NCBI RefSeq assembly: GCF_003987335.1
Contig: NZ_PIPK01000008.1
Location: 1-64,000, forward strand
DNA length: 64,000 nucleotides
Direction of reading: 5' to 3'
From: Aliidiomarina maris
GTDB taxonomy: Bacteria; Pseudomonadota; Gammaproteobacteria; Enterobacterales; Alteromonadaceae
Shown here: in pieces, positions 25,381 through 35,302 of the stretch
Numbering within the stretch: the first letter of the stretch is position 1
Layout of the letters: every line of letters begins with the position of its first letter
Notes under the pieces: model-generated
Told to the model about the DNA's origin: nothing
Seen by the model: only the letters and a program-made list of their open reading frames with translations
Databases searched by the model: none
Translations under genes and position numbers: made by a program

Positions 25381-28029
25381 TTACTGCTGGCGCGATGGGT
25401 GCGACTCAAGCTGACTAATAATCGCCTCTTTAAGGCGGTTACATTGGCTTTCACTCAGCGCATGATGATTCGCATCAGTGACCATAAATAAATCTTCTGC
25501 TTGCTCGCCTATCGTGGTGATTTTTGCTGCTTGCAAGGTGATATCCAGGCGTTGAAACACTTTTGCCAGGGTGGCAATTAAACCAGGCCTATCCAAGGTA
25601 ACCAACTCAAAGGTGGTGCGGCGGCTATTTTTTTGCGCCAAAAAAGTGACTTTGGTTGGTACTTTAAAATTACGCAAGCGCCGCGGTAAACGACGCTGGT
25701 TGGTCGGCGCATGGCGACGTTTGCGCAACACATCATATAAGTGCTGCTTCACTTCTTCGATACGCTGCGCATCGACCAGCGGCTTACCGTCGGTTTGCAA
25801 TAAAATAAAGGTATCCATCACATAGCCGTCACGGGTATTCAAAATTTGTGCGTCGTGAATGCTTAAACATTCTCCGTCGAGCACTGCTGCTACATTGGCG
25901 AATAAGTGGCTTTCTTCATGGTGGTAGATAAATAATTCAGTAGTGCCGTGATTATTTTCGTCACCGATTAAAATCAGCGGTAACTGGTGCTCTTGCAAAT
26001 GCACAATCGCTTGGCTGTGCCAGGCTATTTGTTCAGGCGTATGGCGATTAAAATAGTCGGCGGTAAACCGCGCCCAGAGTTGATTCACTTCATTGGCCAT
26101 ATAGCCGGCACTGAGTAATAAACCCATGGCACCGGCTTTATTTTGGCTAATGCGTGCGCGCACATCCATGCTGTTCTCACCATCCTGTTGCAATACATGT
26201 GCACAGGCGTGATACAGCTCTTCAAGTAGCGTTGCTTTCCAGTTATTCCATAGGTTGCTGTTAGTCGCGCGAATATCGGCAACTGTTAAACAATATAAAT
26301 ATTGCAACCGCGTCAGGCTGCCCACTTCTTTAGCAAACTGCTGAATGACTTCGGGGTCATAAATATCACGTTTTTGGGCAGTAACAGACATAAGTAAGTG
26401 CTGGCGCACCAGCCAGGCGACTAAATCGGCATCATCCTCGGAATACTCGTGCTGCTGACAAAAATGACGCGCGTCTAATTCGCCAAGCTCCGAGTGATCA
26501 CCGCCGCGGCCCTTGGCAATATCGTGAAAAATTCCAGCCAAAAACAATAACTCAGGTTTGTCCATCTGTTGGACTAACTCGCTACAAAGGGCAAAGTCAT
26601 CGCGCTTGTCGGTGAGGGTAAAGCGGTAGATATTATTAAGTAGACGATAGGTGTGCTCATCCACGGTGTAAGCGTGAAATAAGTCAAACTGCATCTGGCC
26701 GACAATATGTTGCCATTGGGGTAAATAATTCGCCATGATGCCATGCTTATGCATCAGCGTGAACGCTAAACCGAACCCACGTGGGTGGCGCACAATGGCT
26801 TTGAAATAGTCCCGGCATGTCGGGCAGTGGCTCAGCGGTTGAGTCAGTTGAGCGCGCGCATTTCTAAGTAAACGTAGGGTATGCGAGTGAATGCCTTCGA
26901 TGTCTTCACGCTCAGCAATGAGTAAGAAAAAACGCATCAACGCCTGGGGGCGGGCAAACACATTATCGTGGCGAGCCCATAATTGATGCCCACTGATCAT
27001 AAAGTCTTGGTCTAAAATTTCGGTGTCAGCGCTTTTACGTTCGCCCAAAATGGCTTGGGCAAAAAACTGCAATAGCATCCGGTTAAGCTCGCTGACTCGT
27101 AGCACGACTTTGAAATAATCTTTCATCAGCGGTTCGACCGAACGCTTGCCCTCACGCCCGTATCCAAGCCGCATGGCGACACCTGGCTGATAATCGAATA
27201 ATAAGCGGTCTTCGCCTTTACCCGCTTCTACATGCAAAGCGTAGCGCACACGCCATAAAAAACTGGTGCACTCGCGCAGTTCAAGCAGTTCGTCGGCACT
27301 GATGTAGTGGTATTCAACCAAGCTTTCATCGCTTTTAGTGCGAAAGTGTTGCTTGGCTATCCAGCCGATGGTTTGAATGTCGCGCAGTCCGCCTGGGGAT
27401 GACTTAATATTGGGCTCAAGATTATATGAGGTGCCATGAAAGCGACTATGACGTGACTGCTGCTCATCGACTTTGGCTTGGTAAAAAGCACGACTGCTCC
27501 ATGGGAAATCTTGATAAATACGCTGCTGAAGTTGCGCCGCTAATTTCTCATCACCGCAAATCCAGCGATTTTCAATCAAATTGGTAGCAATCGTAATGTC
27601 GTCGCCTGCGCTTTGCAGGCAATGGGCAACGCTGCGCACCGAGTGTCCGGTATCTAGCTTTAAATCCCACAACAGGGTGACGAGTTGGCCAATTTGCTCA
27701 GCGTCCGCAGAGCTTAATTCACCTTGGTGCAAAAACAGTACATCGACGTCTGAGCATGGGTGTAACACGCCGCGCCCATAGCCGCCCACGGCGAGCAAGC
27801 ACACATTGGTGTTTGTCAGTTTAAAGCGCTGCCACAAGTGGCTCAGCAAACTATCAATAAAATAACTACGGTGCTGCACCAAGGTGTCAATATCAGCACT
27901 AACAAACTGCTCGTTGGCCCAGTCGCTGTATTGGCTTAGTGCAAGTCGGAACGCTTTGACGTCGTTGAGCTGCGCAGGCCAGCGAATCGGATACAGACCG
28001 CTTAAGTTCGGTGGATAGGACGATTGCAT
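25381..28029 (-). CDS. glnD: Bifunctional uridylyltransferase/uridylyl-removing enzyme GlnD
   Basis: An 882-residue sensor of glutamine. It adds or removes UMP on PII proteins. Domains in order: nucleotidyltransferase (GGYGRGVLHPCSDVDVLFL, about residues 80-100, with the metal aspartates), linker and helical region, HD phosphohydrolase domain (FLAGIFHDIAKGRGGDHSELG, about 490-520), and two C-terminal ACT domains (EESHLFANVAAVLDG and TLDRPGLIATLAKVFQRLDI) for glutamine binding. Length matches the family (about 890). Between map and dapD. Confidence 0.97.
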   Translation of the reverse strand: MQSSYPPNLSGLYPIRWPAQLNDVKAFRLALSQYSDWANEQFVSADIDTLVQHRSYFIDSLLSHLWQRFKLTNTNVCLLAVGGYGRGVLHPCSDVDVLFLHQGELSSADAEQIGQLVTLLWDLKLDTGHSVRSVAHCLQSAGDDITIATNLIENRWICGDEKLAAQLQQRIYQDFPWSSRAFYQAKVDEQQSRHSRFHGTSYNLEPNIKSSPGGLRDIQTIGWIAKQHFRTKSDESLVEYHYISADELLELRECTSFLWRVRYALHVEAGKGEDRLLFDYQPGVAMRLGYGREGKRSVEPLMKDYFKVVLRVSELNRMLLQFFAQAILGERKSADTEILDQDFMISGHQLWARHDNVFARPQALMRFFLLIAEREDIEGIHSHTLRLLRNARAQLTQPLSHCPTCRDYFKAIVRHPRGFGLAFTLMHKHGIMANYLPQWQHIVGQMQFDLFHAYTVDEHTYRLLNNIYRFTLTDKRDDFALCSELVQQMDKPELLFLAGIFHDIAKGRGGDHSELGELDARHFCQQHEYSEDDADLVAWLVRQHLLMSVTAQKRDIYDPEVIQQFAKEVGSLTRLQYLYCLTVADIRATNSNLWNNWKATLLEELYHACAHVLQQDGENSMDVRARISQNKAGAMGLLLSAGYMANEVNQLWARFTADYFNRHTPEQIAWHSQAIVHLQEHQLPLILIGDENNHGTTELFIYHHEESHLFANVAAVLDGECLSIHDAQILNTRDGYVMDTFILLQTDGKPLVDAQRIEEVKQHLYDVLRKRRHAPTNQRRLPRRLRNFKVPTKVTFLAQKNSRRTTFELVTLDRPGLIATLAKVFQRLDITLQAAKITTIGEQAEDLFMVTDANHHALSESQCNRLKEAIISQLESHPSRQQ

Positions 28030-28056
28030 GGCCGCTCAGGGTACCTTTAAAGTTAA

Positions 28057-28842
28057 CTAGCTGTGACGAATCACACGCTCAATGGTTTCATCATTGCGTA
28101 GCGTTAAAATTTCAACGCCGTCGTCAGTGACCAGCAAGGTGTGTTCCCACTGCGCGCTTAAACTACGGTCTTTAGTCAGCACGGTCCAGCCGTCTTTCAA
28201 AATTTTGGTATGGCGTTTACCCGCATTGACCATCGGCTCAATGGTTAAACACATACCGGCCTTAAGCTCAACACCAGTGCCAGGGCGGCCATAATGCAAC
28301 ACTTGTGGTTCTTCATGAAATTCATCACCGATACCGTGGCCACAGAACTCACGCACAATTGAGTAGCCAAAGCCTTCTGCGTATTTTTGAATTTCATGGC
28401 CAATGTCACCCAAGCGCACACCAGGTTTTACCATACGAATCGCTTTATACAGGGATTCTTGGGTAACTTTAGTGAGGCGATTGGCTAGAATTGAGCCTTC
28501 GCCAACCACAAACATCTTGCTGGTGTCGCCGTGGTAACCATCTTTTTTCACGGTTACGTCGATATTAATAATATCGCCATTTTTGAGCGGCTTTTCATTC
28601 GGAATACCGTGACATACGCAATGATTCACAGATGTACAAATCGACTTTGGAAAGCCGTGATAATTAAGTGGTGCTGGGTAAGCGTCATGGGCCAAAATAT
28701 AATCGTGACAAATCGTATTCAGTTCGTCGGTGGTGATCCCAGCCTGTACGTGCTCAGAAATCATTTCTAAAACATTGGCCGCCAATTGACCAGCCGCACG
28801 CATTTTCTCAATTTCTTCAGCAGTTTTAATTTTAATCGACAT
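28057..28842 (-). CDS. map: Type I methionine aminopeptidase
   Basis: A 261-residue enzyme that removes the initiator methionine from nascent proteins. The start at 28842 (MSIKIKTAEEIEKMRAAG) fits the family; the longer frame to 28965 adds an atypical leader. Metal ligands are visible as two aspartates in INIDVTVKKDGYHGDTSKMF, a histidine in FCGHGIGDEFHEEP, and glutamates in LTIEPMVN and WEHTLLV. Divergent from rpsB over 382 bases, as in E. coli. Confidence 0.97.
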   Translation of the reverse strand: MSIKIKTAEEIEKMRAAGQLAANVLEMISEHVQAGITTDELNTICHDYILAHDAYPAPLNYHGFPKSICTSVNHCVCHGIPNEKPLKNGDIINIDVTVKKDGYHGDTSKMFVVGEGSILANRLTKVTQESLYKAIRMVKPGVRLGDIGHEIQKYAEGFGYSIVREFCGHGIGDEFHEEPQVLHYGRPGTGVELKAGMCLTIEPMVNAGKRHTKILKDGWTVLTKDRSLSAQWEHTLLVTDDGVEILTLRNDETIERVIRHS

Positions 28843-28993
28843 AATCCAACTCGAGTTGCGCCAAAAGTAATAACAGAATGACGTTAAATGCAGCGATACG
28901 CGTGTTACCGCCATCATGATAAAGGATAGTGTATCAGACCCTGCGTGGGCTCGCACCTTAGCCATGCAGCCAAGCTGTAAAGTTGAGAAAATT

Positions 28994-29022
28994 TTGCCAA
29001 TAAGTGGCGTTTATGGTATAAA
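28994..29022 (+). promoter_or_regulatory. Sigma70 promoter of the rpsB-tsf operon
   Basis: TTGCCA (28994-28999) and TATAAA (29017-29022) are separated by exactly 17 bases. The GC-rich stretch just after the -10 box (CGCGCCGC) is a discriminator typical of stringently controlled ribosomal promoters. Transcription should begin near 29029-29030. Confidence 0.75.
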
Positions 29023-29028
29023 TCGCGC

Positions 29029-29224
29029 CGCACCGAACAGGTATCGGAGCCACCTTCGGGTGAACCGCCAATCTTGGCAAATTAAACTTAAACATTACAC
29101 ACATATACCGGCACGTGTCCCGGGGTGCTCGGCAAGCTTGATTGCGCAATTTGCGCGTGATTGAAGCGGTTGGGTCGGTGACATGGGGTATATGGAGGCG
29201 TAACCCCTGATTGAGGAAATCAAA
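29029..29224 (+). ncRNA. rpsB 5' leader, probable S2 autoregulatory RNA element
   Basis: The map-rpsB gap (28843-29224, 382 bases) contains the promoter and about 195 bases of untranslated leader. Seen: a UUCG-capped hairpin CACC-TTCG-GGTG at 29051-29062. Near the 3' end GGGGT (29185-29189) can pair with ACCCC (29203-29207), just before the Shine-Dalgarno GAGGA (29213-29217). Known: gammaproteobacterial rpsB leaders fold into a conserved structure through which ribosomal protein S2 represses its own operon. The match is by position and structure; I did not run a covariance model. The map-side part, 28843-28990, shows nothing further. Confidence 0.6.
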
Positions 29225-29962
29225 ATGGCAACAGTGTCAATGCGTGACATGCTAAAAGCAGGTGTCCACTTCGGTCACCAAACTCGTTACTGGAACCCTA
29301 AGATGAAGCCATTCATCTTCGGTGCTCGCAACAAGATCCACATCATCAACTTGGAGCAAACTGTTCCAATGTTCAATGATGCATTGAGCTTCTTGCAAAA
29401 CACTGCAGCGAACAACGGTAAAATTCTTTTCGTCGGTACTAAGCGCGCTGCTGCTGAAGCTGTGAAAGAAACTGCCTTAGCTAGCAACCAGTACTTCGTT
29501 AACCACCGTTGGTTAGGTGGTATGCTGACTAACTGGAAAACCGTTCGTCAGTCAATCAAGCGTCTGAAAGACCTTGAAGCACAAAGCCAAGACGGTACTT
29601 TTGAAAAGCTAACCAAGAAAGAAGCGCTGGTTAACACGCGTGAAATGGAAAAGCTGGAAAAAAGCCTTGGTGGTATCAAAAACATGGGCGGTTTGCCTGA
29701 CGTATTGTTCGTGATCGACGCTGATCATGAGCACATTGCGATTAAAGAAGCTAACAACCTGGGTATTCCAGTTGTAGCTATCGTTGATACCAACTCAAAC
29801 CCTGACGGCGTTGATTTCGTTATCCCTGGTAACGACGATGCTATCCGTGCCATCCAGCTGTACTTAGGCGCAGCAGCGAAAGCAGTGAGCGAAGGCCGTC
29901 AACAGTCAGGTGCAGCTGTTGCATCTGAGCAAGACGAATTCGTTGAAGCTGACGCTGAATAA
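29225..29962 (+). CDS. rpsB: 30S ribosomal protein S2
   Basis: A 245-residue ribosomal protein. Signatures: [22 protein letters not shown] at the N-terminus, [30 protein letters not shown], and [30 protein letters not shown]2 joins the 30S head/body junction and is needed for S1 binding. First gene of the operon, with long leader and strong codon bias. A hairpin with T-run separates it from tsf. Confidence 0.98.
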   Translation: MATVSMRDMLKAGVHFGHQTRYWNPKMKPFIFGARNKIHIINLEQTVPMFNDALSFLQNTAANNGKILFVGTKRAAAEAVKETALASNQYFVNHRWLGGMLTNWKTVRQSIKRLKDLEAQSQDGTFEKLTKKEALVNTREMEKLEKSLGGIKNMGGLPDVLFVIDADHEHIAIKEANNLGIPVVAIVDTNSNPDGVDFVIPGNDDAIRAIQLYLGAAAKAVSEGRQQSGAAVASEQDEFVEADAE

Positions 29963-29984
29963 GCGACACAACTGAATTACACGG

Positions 29985-30018
29985 CCCGGTGTCTAACTTA
30001 GGTCAGACACCGGGTTTT
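29985..30018 (+). terminator. Intergenic attenuator hairpin between rpsB and tsf
   Basis: A ten-pair perfect stem CCCGGTGTCT/AGACACCGGG encloses a 10-base loop and is followed by TTTTATTT. It ends about 30 bases before the tsf ATG, so some transcripts should stop after rpsB. In E. coli the rpsB-tsf gap also contains such a structure. Confidence 0.8.
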
Positions 30019-30048
30019 ATTTGAATCAGATTGGTTGAGGACAAGATA

Positions 30049-30927
30049 ATGGCTGTAACTGCCGCACTTGTAAAAGAATTACGTGAGCGCACAGGCGCTG
30101 GCATGATGGATTGTAAAAAAGCTTTGATGGAAACCAATGGTGACATCGAGGTTGCGATCGATAACATGCGTAAAAGTGGTCAAGCTAAAGCTGCTAAGAA
30201 AGCAGGCCGCGTTGCTGCTGAAGGTGTTATTTTAACTAAAGCAGAAGGTAACGTAGGTACTTTGGTTGAGCTGAACTGCGAAACTGACTTCGTATCTCGT
30301 GACAAGAGTTTCTTGGCATTTGGTGACCAAGTGGTTGCTGCAGCATTTGCTAACCAAGAAAACGACATCGATAGTTTAAACAGCACTAGCCTGGGCGAGA
30401 ACAGCGTTGAAGAAATGCGTGCTAACCTAGTCGCTAAAATCGGCGAAAACATGAATGTTCGCCGTGTTAAAACTGTATCAGGCGGTGATCGCGTAGTCAC
30501 TTACGTACACAGCGGCCGTATCGGTGTTGCTGTCGTAATGACTGGCGGTTCTGACGAACTGGCGAAAGACGTAGCCATGCACGTTGCTGCAAGCAACCCG
30601 CAATTCGTTAAGCCAGAAGACGTAGCGGCTGAAGTTGTCGACAAAGAGCGCGACATTCAAGTCGAGATTGCTATGCAGTCTGGTAAGCCAAAAGAAATCG
30701 CTGAGAAAATGGTTGAAGGTCGGATGAAGAAATTCACTGGCGAAATCAGCTTAACTGGTCAGCCTTTCGTTAAAGACCCAGCACAAACTGTCGGCGAATT
30801 GTTGAAAGCCAACGGTGCTGACGTTCTTGATTTCGTTCGCTTTGAAGTAGGCGAAGGTATCGAGAAGAAAGAAGAAGACTTCGCGTCTGAAGTTCAGGCT
30901 CAGGTTGCAGCCGCTAAAAAAGGCTAA
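30049..30927 (+). CDS. tsf: Elongation factor Ts
   Basis: A 292-residue guanine-nucleotide exchange factor for EF-Tu. ATG at 30049 follows GAGGA; an earlier frame start at 30031 is not supported. The N-terminal UBA-like domain reads [20 protein letters not shown], followed by [13 protein letters not shown], the contact region for the EF-Tu GTPase domain. The coiled-coil/core dimerisation region follows. Length is the family norm (283 in E. coli). Confidence 0.98.
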   Translation: MAVTAALVKELRERTGAGMMDCKKALMETNGDIEVAIDNMRKSGQAKAAKKAGRVAAEGVILTKAEGNVGTLVELNCETDFVSRDKSFLAFGDQVVAAAFANQENDIDSLNSTSLGENSVEEMRANLVAKIGENMNVRRVKTVSGGDRVVTYVHSGRIGVAVVMTGGSDELAKDVAMHVAASNPQFVKPEDVAAEVVDKERDIQVEIAMQSGKPKEIAEKMVEGRMKKFTGEISLTGQPFVKDPAQTVGELLKANGADVLDFVRFEVGEGIEKKEEDFASEVQAQVAAAKKG

Positions 30928-30970
30928 GTAACCGTGGCATTGACGCCAGTACTGAACTAACTCAAACTAA

Positions 30971-31007
30971 CCGCGCCTCGTGTTAACGGCAGGGCGCGGT
31001 TTTTTTT
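30971..31007 (+). terminator. Rho-independent terminator after tsf
   Basis: CCGCGCC (30971-30977) pairs with GGCGCGG (30993-30999) and is followed by eight Ts. It ends the rpsB-tsf transcript, at least in part; pyrH begins 44 bases later. Confidence 0.9.
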
Positions 31008-31050
31008 GACCTGATTTTATCCAGCATGCATCAATAAGGAAGCGAACCCT

Positions 31051-31782
31051 ATGAGCACTAATCCGAAACCCAACTACCGCCGAGTGCTGTTGAAATTAAG
31101 TGGTGAGGCACTGATGGGCGATGAGCCCTTCGGTATCGACGCCAAAGTGTTAGACCGCATGGCACAAGAGATCAAAGAAGTGGTTGAGTTGGGTGTCCAG
31201 GTCGGCTTGGTGATTGGCGGCGGCAACTTATTTCGCGGTGAAGGTTTGGCGAAAGCCGGTATGAATCGGGTGGTCGGTGACCACATGGGGATGTTAGCGA
31301 CCGTCATGAACGGGTTAGCCATGCGTGACGCATTGCACCGCTCGTATGTGAATGCGCGCTTGATGTCAGCCATTGAGCTGACAGGTGTGTGTGATAGCTA
31401 TAATTGGGCGGAAGCAATTAGCTTGCTCAAATCAGGTCGAGTGGTCATATTCTCTGCGGGCACCGGTAATCCATTTTTTACCACAGATTCAGCAGCCTGT
31501 TTACGCGGTATCGAAATTGAAGCAGACGTGGTATTAAAAGGAACTAAGGTCGATGGTGTATACTCTGCCGACCCGGTTAAAGATCCAAATGCAACCTTGT
31601 ATCAACACATTACCTATGACGAAGTATTGTCAAATGAGCTGAAGGTGATGGATCTGGCCGCATTTACCTTGGCGCGTGACCATGGGTTACCTATCCAAGT
31701 TTTTAATATGAATAAGCCGGGCGCGCTCAAAGCTGTCATTATGGGCGAGCAAGAAGGCACCATTATTAGTCATCAAGAATAG
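31051..31782 (+). CDS. pyrH: UMP kinase
   Basis: A 243-residue hexameric amino-acid-kinase-fold enzyme that phosphorylates UMP to UDP, allosterically activated by GTP and inhibited by UTP. Motifs: [38 protein letters not shown] and [23 protein letters not shown] lies before the ATG. Followed by frr after 32 bases. Confidence 0.98.
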   Translation: MSTNPKPNYRRVLLKLSGEALMGDEPFGIDAKVLDRMAQEIKEVVELGVQVGLVIGGGNLFRGEGLAKAGMNRVVGDHMGMLATVMNGLAMRDALHRSYVNARLMSAIELTGVCDSYNWAEAISLLKSGRVVIFSAGTGNPFFTTDSAACLRGIEIEADVVLKGTKVDGVYSADPVKDPNATLYQHITYDEVLSNELKVMDLAAFTLARDHGLPIQVFNMNKPGALKAVIMGEQEGTIISHQE

Positions 31783-31814
31783 TAATCGACGACATTCAAG
31801 TAAGGTGAAGCATT

Positions 31815-32372
31815 GTGATTAACGACGTGATTAAAGATGCCAAAGAGCGCATGAACAAAAGTGTCGAAGCTCTTAAAACTCAAATGTCTAAAGTACGCAC
31901 AGGGCGTGCTCATCCAAGCCTGCTAGACGGCATTAAGGTGAGCTACTATGGTGCGGACACGCCACTCAAGCAGTTGGCGAACATCACCACCGAAGACTCG
32001 CGTACTTTGGCCATTACAGTTTTTGATAAATCCACTACCGGTGCGATTGAAAAAGCCATTATGACCTCTGACTTAGGCTTGAATCCAGCGTCTGCTGGTA
32101 CGGTGATTCGAGTGCCATTACCACCATTAACGGAAGAGCGCCGCCGCGACTTAGTTAAAGTTGTACGCGCTGAAGCTGAGCAAGGTCGAGTGGCAGTGCG
32201 CAACATCCGCCGCGACGCAAATGGTGATATTAAGGAACTGTTGAAAGAAAAAGAAATCACAGAAGATGATGACCGTAAAGCGCAAGACGATATCCAGAAG
32301 ATCACTGACGACGCAATCAAGAAAATTGATGAATTATTAGCGTCTAAAGAAGCAGAGCTGATGGAAGTTTAA
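31815..32372 (+). CDS. frr: Ribosome recycling factor
   Basis: A 185-residue factor that, with EF-G, splits post-termination ribosomes. It starts with GTG behind AAGGTG. The sequence is the expected three-helix bundle with hinge: [54 protein letters not shown] and the long C-terminal helix. Length equals E. coli RRF (185). Confidence 0.98.
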   Translation: MINDVIKDAKERMNKSVEALKTQMSKVRTGRAHPSLLDGIKVSYYGADTPLKQLANITTEDSRTLAITVFDKSTTGAIEKAIMTSDLGLNPASAGTVIRVPLPPLTEERRRDLVKVVRAEAEQGRVAVRNIRRDANGDIKELLKEKEITEDDDRKAQDDIQKITDDAIKKIDELLASKEAELMEV

Positions 32373-32401
32373 GCGCTCATTAGGTTGAGCCATTGGAGCT
32401 G

Positions 32402-32441
32402 AACGCCGTGTCAGGTATACTTGCGCGGCGTTTATTTTTTG
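32402..32441 (+). terminator. Possible attenuator between frr and uppS
   Basis: AACGCCG (32402-32408) pairs with CGGCGTT (32426-32432) around a 17-base loop, followed by TATTTTTTG. It ends about ten bases before the uppS start, so it may both attenuate transcription and mask the ribosome-binding region. Confidence 0.5.
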
Positions 32442-32451
32442 TGAATAAAAG

Positions 32452-33228
32452 ATGACTGACCAAGACACCACAGGACTGGACTCAAGCATGCTGCCCAAGC
32501 ACGTGGCGATTATTATGGATGGTAATGGTCGTTGGGCGCAGCAACGCGGTAAGGCACGCACTAGTGGCCACAAAGCTGGCGCCCATGCGGTTCGCCGTGC
32601 GGTGGCGTTCGCGCGTCGTAATGGGATTCAAGCGCTCACGTTGTTTGCTTTTAGTAGCGAAAACTGGAACCGTCCTGCGCTCGAAGTGAAAGTGCTGATG
32701 GAACTTTTCGCGACAGTTTTGCAGCGCGAAGTTGACGTGTTGAATCAACACGGTGTGCAGCTAAAAATTATTGGTGATGTGAGCAAGTTCAGTCCGCGCT
32801 TGCAGCAGAAGATCCAGCAAGCCGAGCAACAAACCGCGGCAAATCGCGAGCTGGTGTTAAATATTGCTGCCAATTATGGTGGGCGATGGGATATGATGCA
32901 GGCGGCGCAGCGATTTGCTATGGAAGTAGAGCAGGGGCGTGCACACGCGGCAGACTTGAACGAGGCGAAGCTGGCGAGCTATTTGACCTTACAGGACTGC
33001 CCGCCGCCAGACCTACTTATCCGCACGGGCGGCGATGTCCGCATCAGCAATTTTCTGCTGTGGCAGTTAGCCTACGCAGAGTTATTTTTTTGCGATACGC
33101 TGTGGCCCGACTTTGATGATGCGGTGTTCGCTCAAGCAATTAATTGCTATGTTGCGCGCGAACGACGCTTTGGACTCACAAGCCAACAAATACAAGAATT
33201 AATGGCGAGTGATACACTTGAGGACTAA
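32452..33228 (+). CDS. uppS: Undecaprenyl diphosphate synthase
   Basis: A 258-residue cis-prenyltransferase. It adds isoprene units to farnesyl diphosphate to make the C55 carrier for peptidoglycan and O-antigen. The catalytic aspartate is in VAIIMDGNGRWAQQRG; also FSSENWNRP and the C-terminal LIRTGGDVRISNFLLWQLAYAELFF with CDTLWPDF. No clear Shine-Dalgarno is seen before the ATG, fitting coupling or low-level translation. It is 2 bases from cdsA. Confidence 0.97.
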   Translation: MTDQDTTGLDSSMLPKHVAIIMDGNGRWAQQRGKARTSGHKAGAHAVRRAVAFARRNGIQALTLFAFSSENWNRPALEVKVLMELFATVLQREVDVLNQHGVQLKIIGDVSKFSPRLQQKIQQAEQQTAANRELVLNIAANYGGRWDMMQAAQRFAMEVEQGRAHAADLNEAKLASYLTLQDCPPPDLLIRTGGDVRISNFLLWQLAYAELFFCDTLWPDFDDAVFAQAINCYVARERRFGLTSQQIQELMASDTLED

Positions 33229-33230
33229 TT

Positions 33231-34109
33231 TTGCTTAAACAACGTATTCTAACCGCGTTGGTATTATTGCCAGTTGCATTAGCCTGTATTTTCTTACTCA
33301 ACCCCAATGGTTTTGCACTCTTTGCCCTTGCAGCCTTAGGCATTGGTGCGTGGGAGTGGTCCCCCTTAATGGGCGTTCGTAAGTTCGCTGGGCGTGTTGC
33401 CTACACTGCCTTAGTGGTCGCACTTATTTTAGGGTTGTACCTGATTGTGCCGATGAACCAATTGTGGCAACCCGATGGTTTAGCGATGCCCATGGTGGTC
33501 GCAATTAGCCTCGGCGTACTTTGGTGGTTAGCTGCTGTCGTTATGGTGCTTAACTTTCCGCGCAGTCAACGCATGTGGCGGCGCAGTCGTATCTATGTTG
33601 GGGTTTTTGGATTATTGGTGTTAGTGCCAGCTTGGGCTGCACTGGTGAGCGTCCGTGCACTGCATTATGACACTCAGCCGTTATTCGGTGCCTGGACCGT
33701 GTTATTTATTTTTGCGTTAGTATGGGCCGCAGACGTCGGTGCCTATGCGGCTGGACGCATGCTCGGTAAGCATAAAATGATCCCTGCGGTCAGCCCGAAC
33801 AAGACCATCGAAGGTTTGTGTGGTGGGGTAGTGTTGGCATTTATCGTGATGGTCATTGTGGCGCAATGGGTGCCCGTTCCGCGCGAACTGTACGTCGGTT
33901 TTTATACAGTCGGTTTAGCCACTGTGATGGTATCGGTATTTGGCGATTTGAGCGAGAGCATGTTTAAGCGTTGCGCAGGCGTCAAAGACAGTGGCACGAT
34001 TTTGCCAGGGCATGGCGGGGTGCTAGACCGCATTGATAGCTTAACTGCGGCCTTGCCGGTGTTCGCACTTGGCTACTTACTACTGATTCATACCCAATAC
34101 GTTTCATGA
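33231..34109 (+). CDS. cdsA: Phosphatidate cytidylyltransferase
   Basis: A 292-residue inner-membrane enzyme with about eight transmembrane helices. It makes CDP-diacylglycerol from phosphatidate and CTP, the branch point for all phospholipids. The start is TTG at 33231 behind GAGGAC. The signature [25 protein letters not shown], with its catalytic aspartates, is at about 244-265. The end overlaps the dxr start by 4 bases (ATGA). Confidence 0.96.
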   Translation: MLKQRILTALVLLPVALACIFLLNPNGFALFALAALGIGAWEWSPLMGVRKFAGRVAYTALVVALILGLYLIVPMNQLWQPDGLAMPMVVAISLGVLWWLAAVVMVLNFPRSQRMWRRSRIYVGVFGLLVLVPAWAALVSVRALHYDTQPLFGAWTVLFIFALVWAADVGAYAAGRMLGKHKMIPAVSPNKTIEGLCGGVVLAFIVMVIVAQWVPVPRELYVGFYTVGLATVMVSVFGDLSESMFKRCAGVKDSGTILPGHGGVLDRIDSLTAALPVFALGYLLLIHTQYVS

Positions 34110-35302
34110 AGTTACAGCGAATTACCATACTAGGTGCCACCGGCTCTATCGGCCAGAATACGTTGGACGTGATAGCCCAGCACCCTGAGCGCTTTCAGGT
34201 GTTTGCGTTAACTGCGAACACCAACGTCGCAGACATGCTCACCTTATGTCAGCGCCATCAGCCGAGTTATGCGGTCATGGTGGATACCCGTGCGGCTGAG
34301 CAATTACGCCAGCAACTGCCTGGTGGTTGTCGTACCGAAGTGCTTGTTGGCGCGCAGGCACTGGAGCAAGTATGCGCAGCTCACGAGGTTGACCAAATAA
34401 TGGCCGCGATTGTCGGCGCTGCAGGTCTAGCTCCAACCTTGGCTGCGGTGCGCGCTGGTAAGCGAGTGTTGCTAGCGAATAAAGAAGCCTTGGTAATGAG
34501 CGGTCAATTGTTTATTGACGAGCTAGTACGCTCACAAGCTGAGTTGCTTCCCGTTGATAGTGAACACAACGCAATATTTCAGTGTTTAACCCCAGAGTTG
34601 CAACAGCAAGTAGGCACCATGCAACTGCACGCGCATGGAATACAGCATATTCTATTGACTGGTTCCGGCGGTCCTTTTCTAAACCTGCCCTTAGATGAAC
34701 TGAGTGCGCAAACACCAAGCGCAGCTTGTGCGCACCCAAACTGGACGATGGGGCAGAAAATCTCCGTGGATTCAGCGACCATGCTGAATAAAGGTTTGGA
34801 GTACATTGAAGCGCGCTGGCTTTTTAATTGCCAGCCTGAGCAACTACAGGTGCTGATTCATCCTCAAAGTGTTATCCACTCCATGGTACAATACCGCGAT
34901 GGGTCGGTGTTGGCGCAGATGGGGCAGCCGGATATGCGGACTCCTATCGCCCACAGTATGTTGTACCCTGAGCGCGGTGTCAGTGGTGTAAATGCCTTAG
35001 ATTTTGCCCGCATCAGTGAGTTAACGTTCGTGCAGCCTGATGTACAGCGCTTTCCATGTTTGTCCTTAGCGCAACAAGCATGCTGGCAGGGGCAGGCCGC
35101 GACAACGGCATTGAACGCAACCAATGAAGAAGCTGTGGCGGCATTTTTAAACGGTCAGATTGGCTTTACCCAGATTGCGCAGTTGTGTGATCAAGTGTTG
35201 CAGCAGATGGATTTACCAAATTTAGAATGTATTCAGGCAGTGGTGGCTTTTGACCAAGAAGTCCGCCGTGTTTCCCAGACATTAATGCGAGCAATGGCAT
35301 AG
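34106..35302 (+). CDS. dxr: 1-deoxy-D-xylulose 5-phosphate reductoisomerase
   Basis: A 398-residue enzyme of the MEP isoprenoid pathway. It converts DXP to MEP with NADPH. Motifs: the NADPH loop [26 protein letters not shown], the substrate and metal site [14 protein letters not shown], and [18 protein letters not shown](YIEA). It overlaps cdsA (ATGA) and is immediately followed by rseP. With uppS it links isoprenoid supply to wall carrier synthesis. Confidence 0.97.
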   Translation: MKLQRITILGATGSIGQNTLDVIAQHPERFQVFALTANTNVADMLTLCQRHQPSYAVMVDTRAAEQLRQQLPGGCRTEVLVGAQALEQVCAAHEVDQIMAAIVGAAGLAPTLAAVRAGKRVLLANKEALVMSGQLFIDELVRSQAELLPVDSEHNAIFQCLTPELQQQVGTMQLHAHGIQHILLTGSGGPFLNLPLDELSAQTPSAACAHPNWTMGQKISVDSATMLNKGLEYIEARWLFNCQPEQLQVLIHPQSVIHSMVQYRDGSVLAQMGQPDMRTPIAHSMLYPERGVSGVNALDFARISELTFVQPDVQRFPCLSLAQQACWQGQAATTALNATNEEAVAAFLNGQIGFTQIAQLCDQVLQQMDLPNLECIQAVVAFDQEVRRVSQTLMRAMA

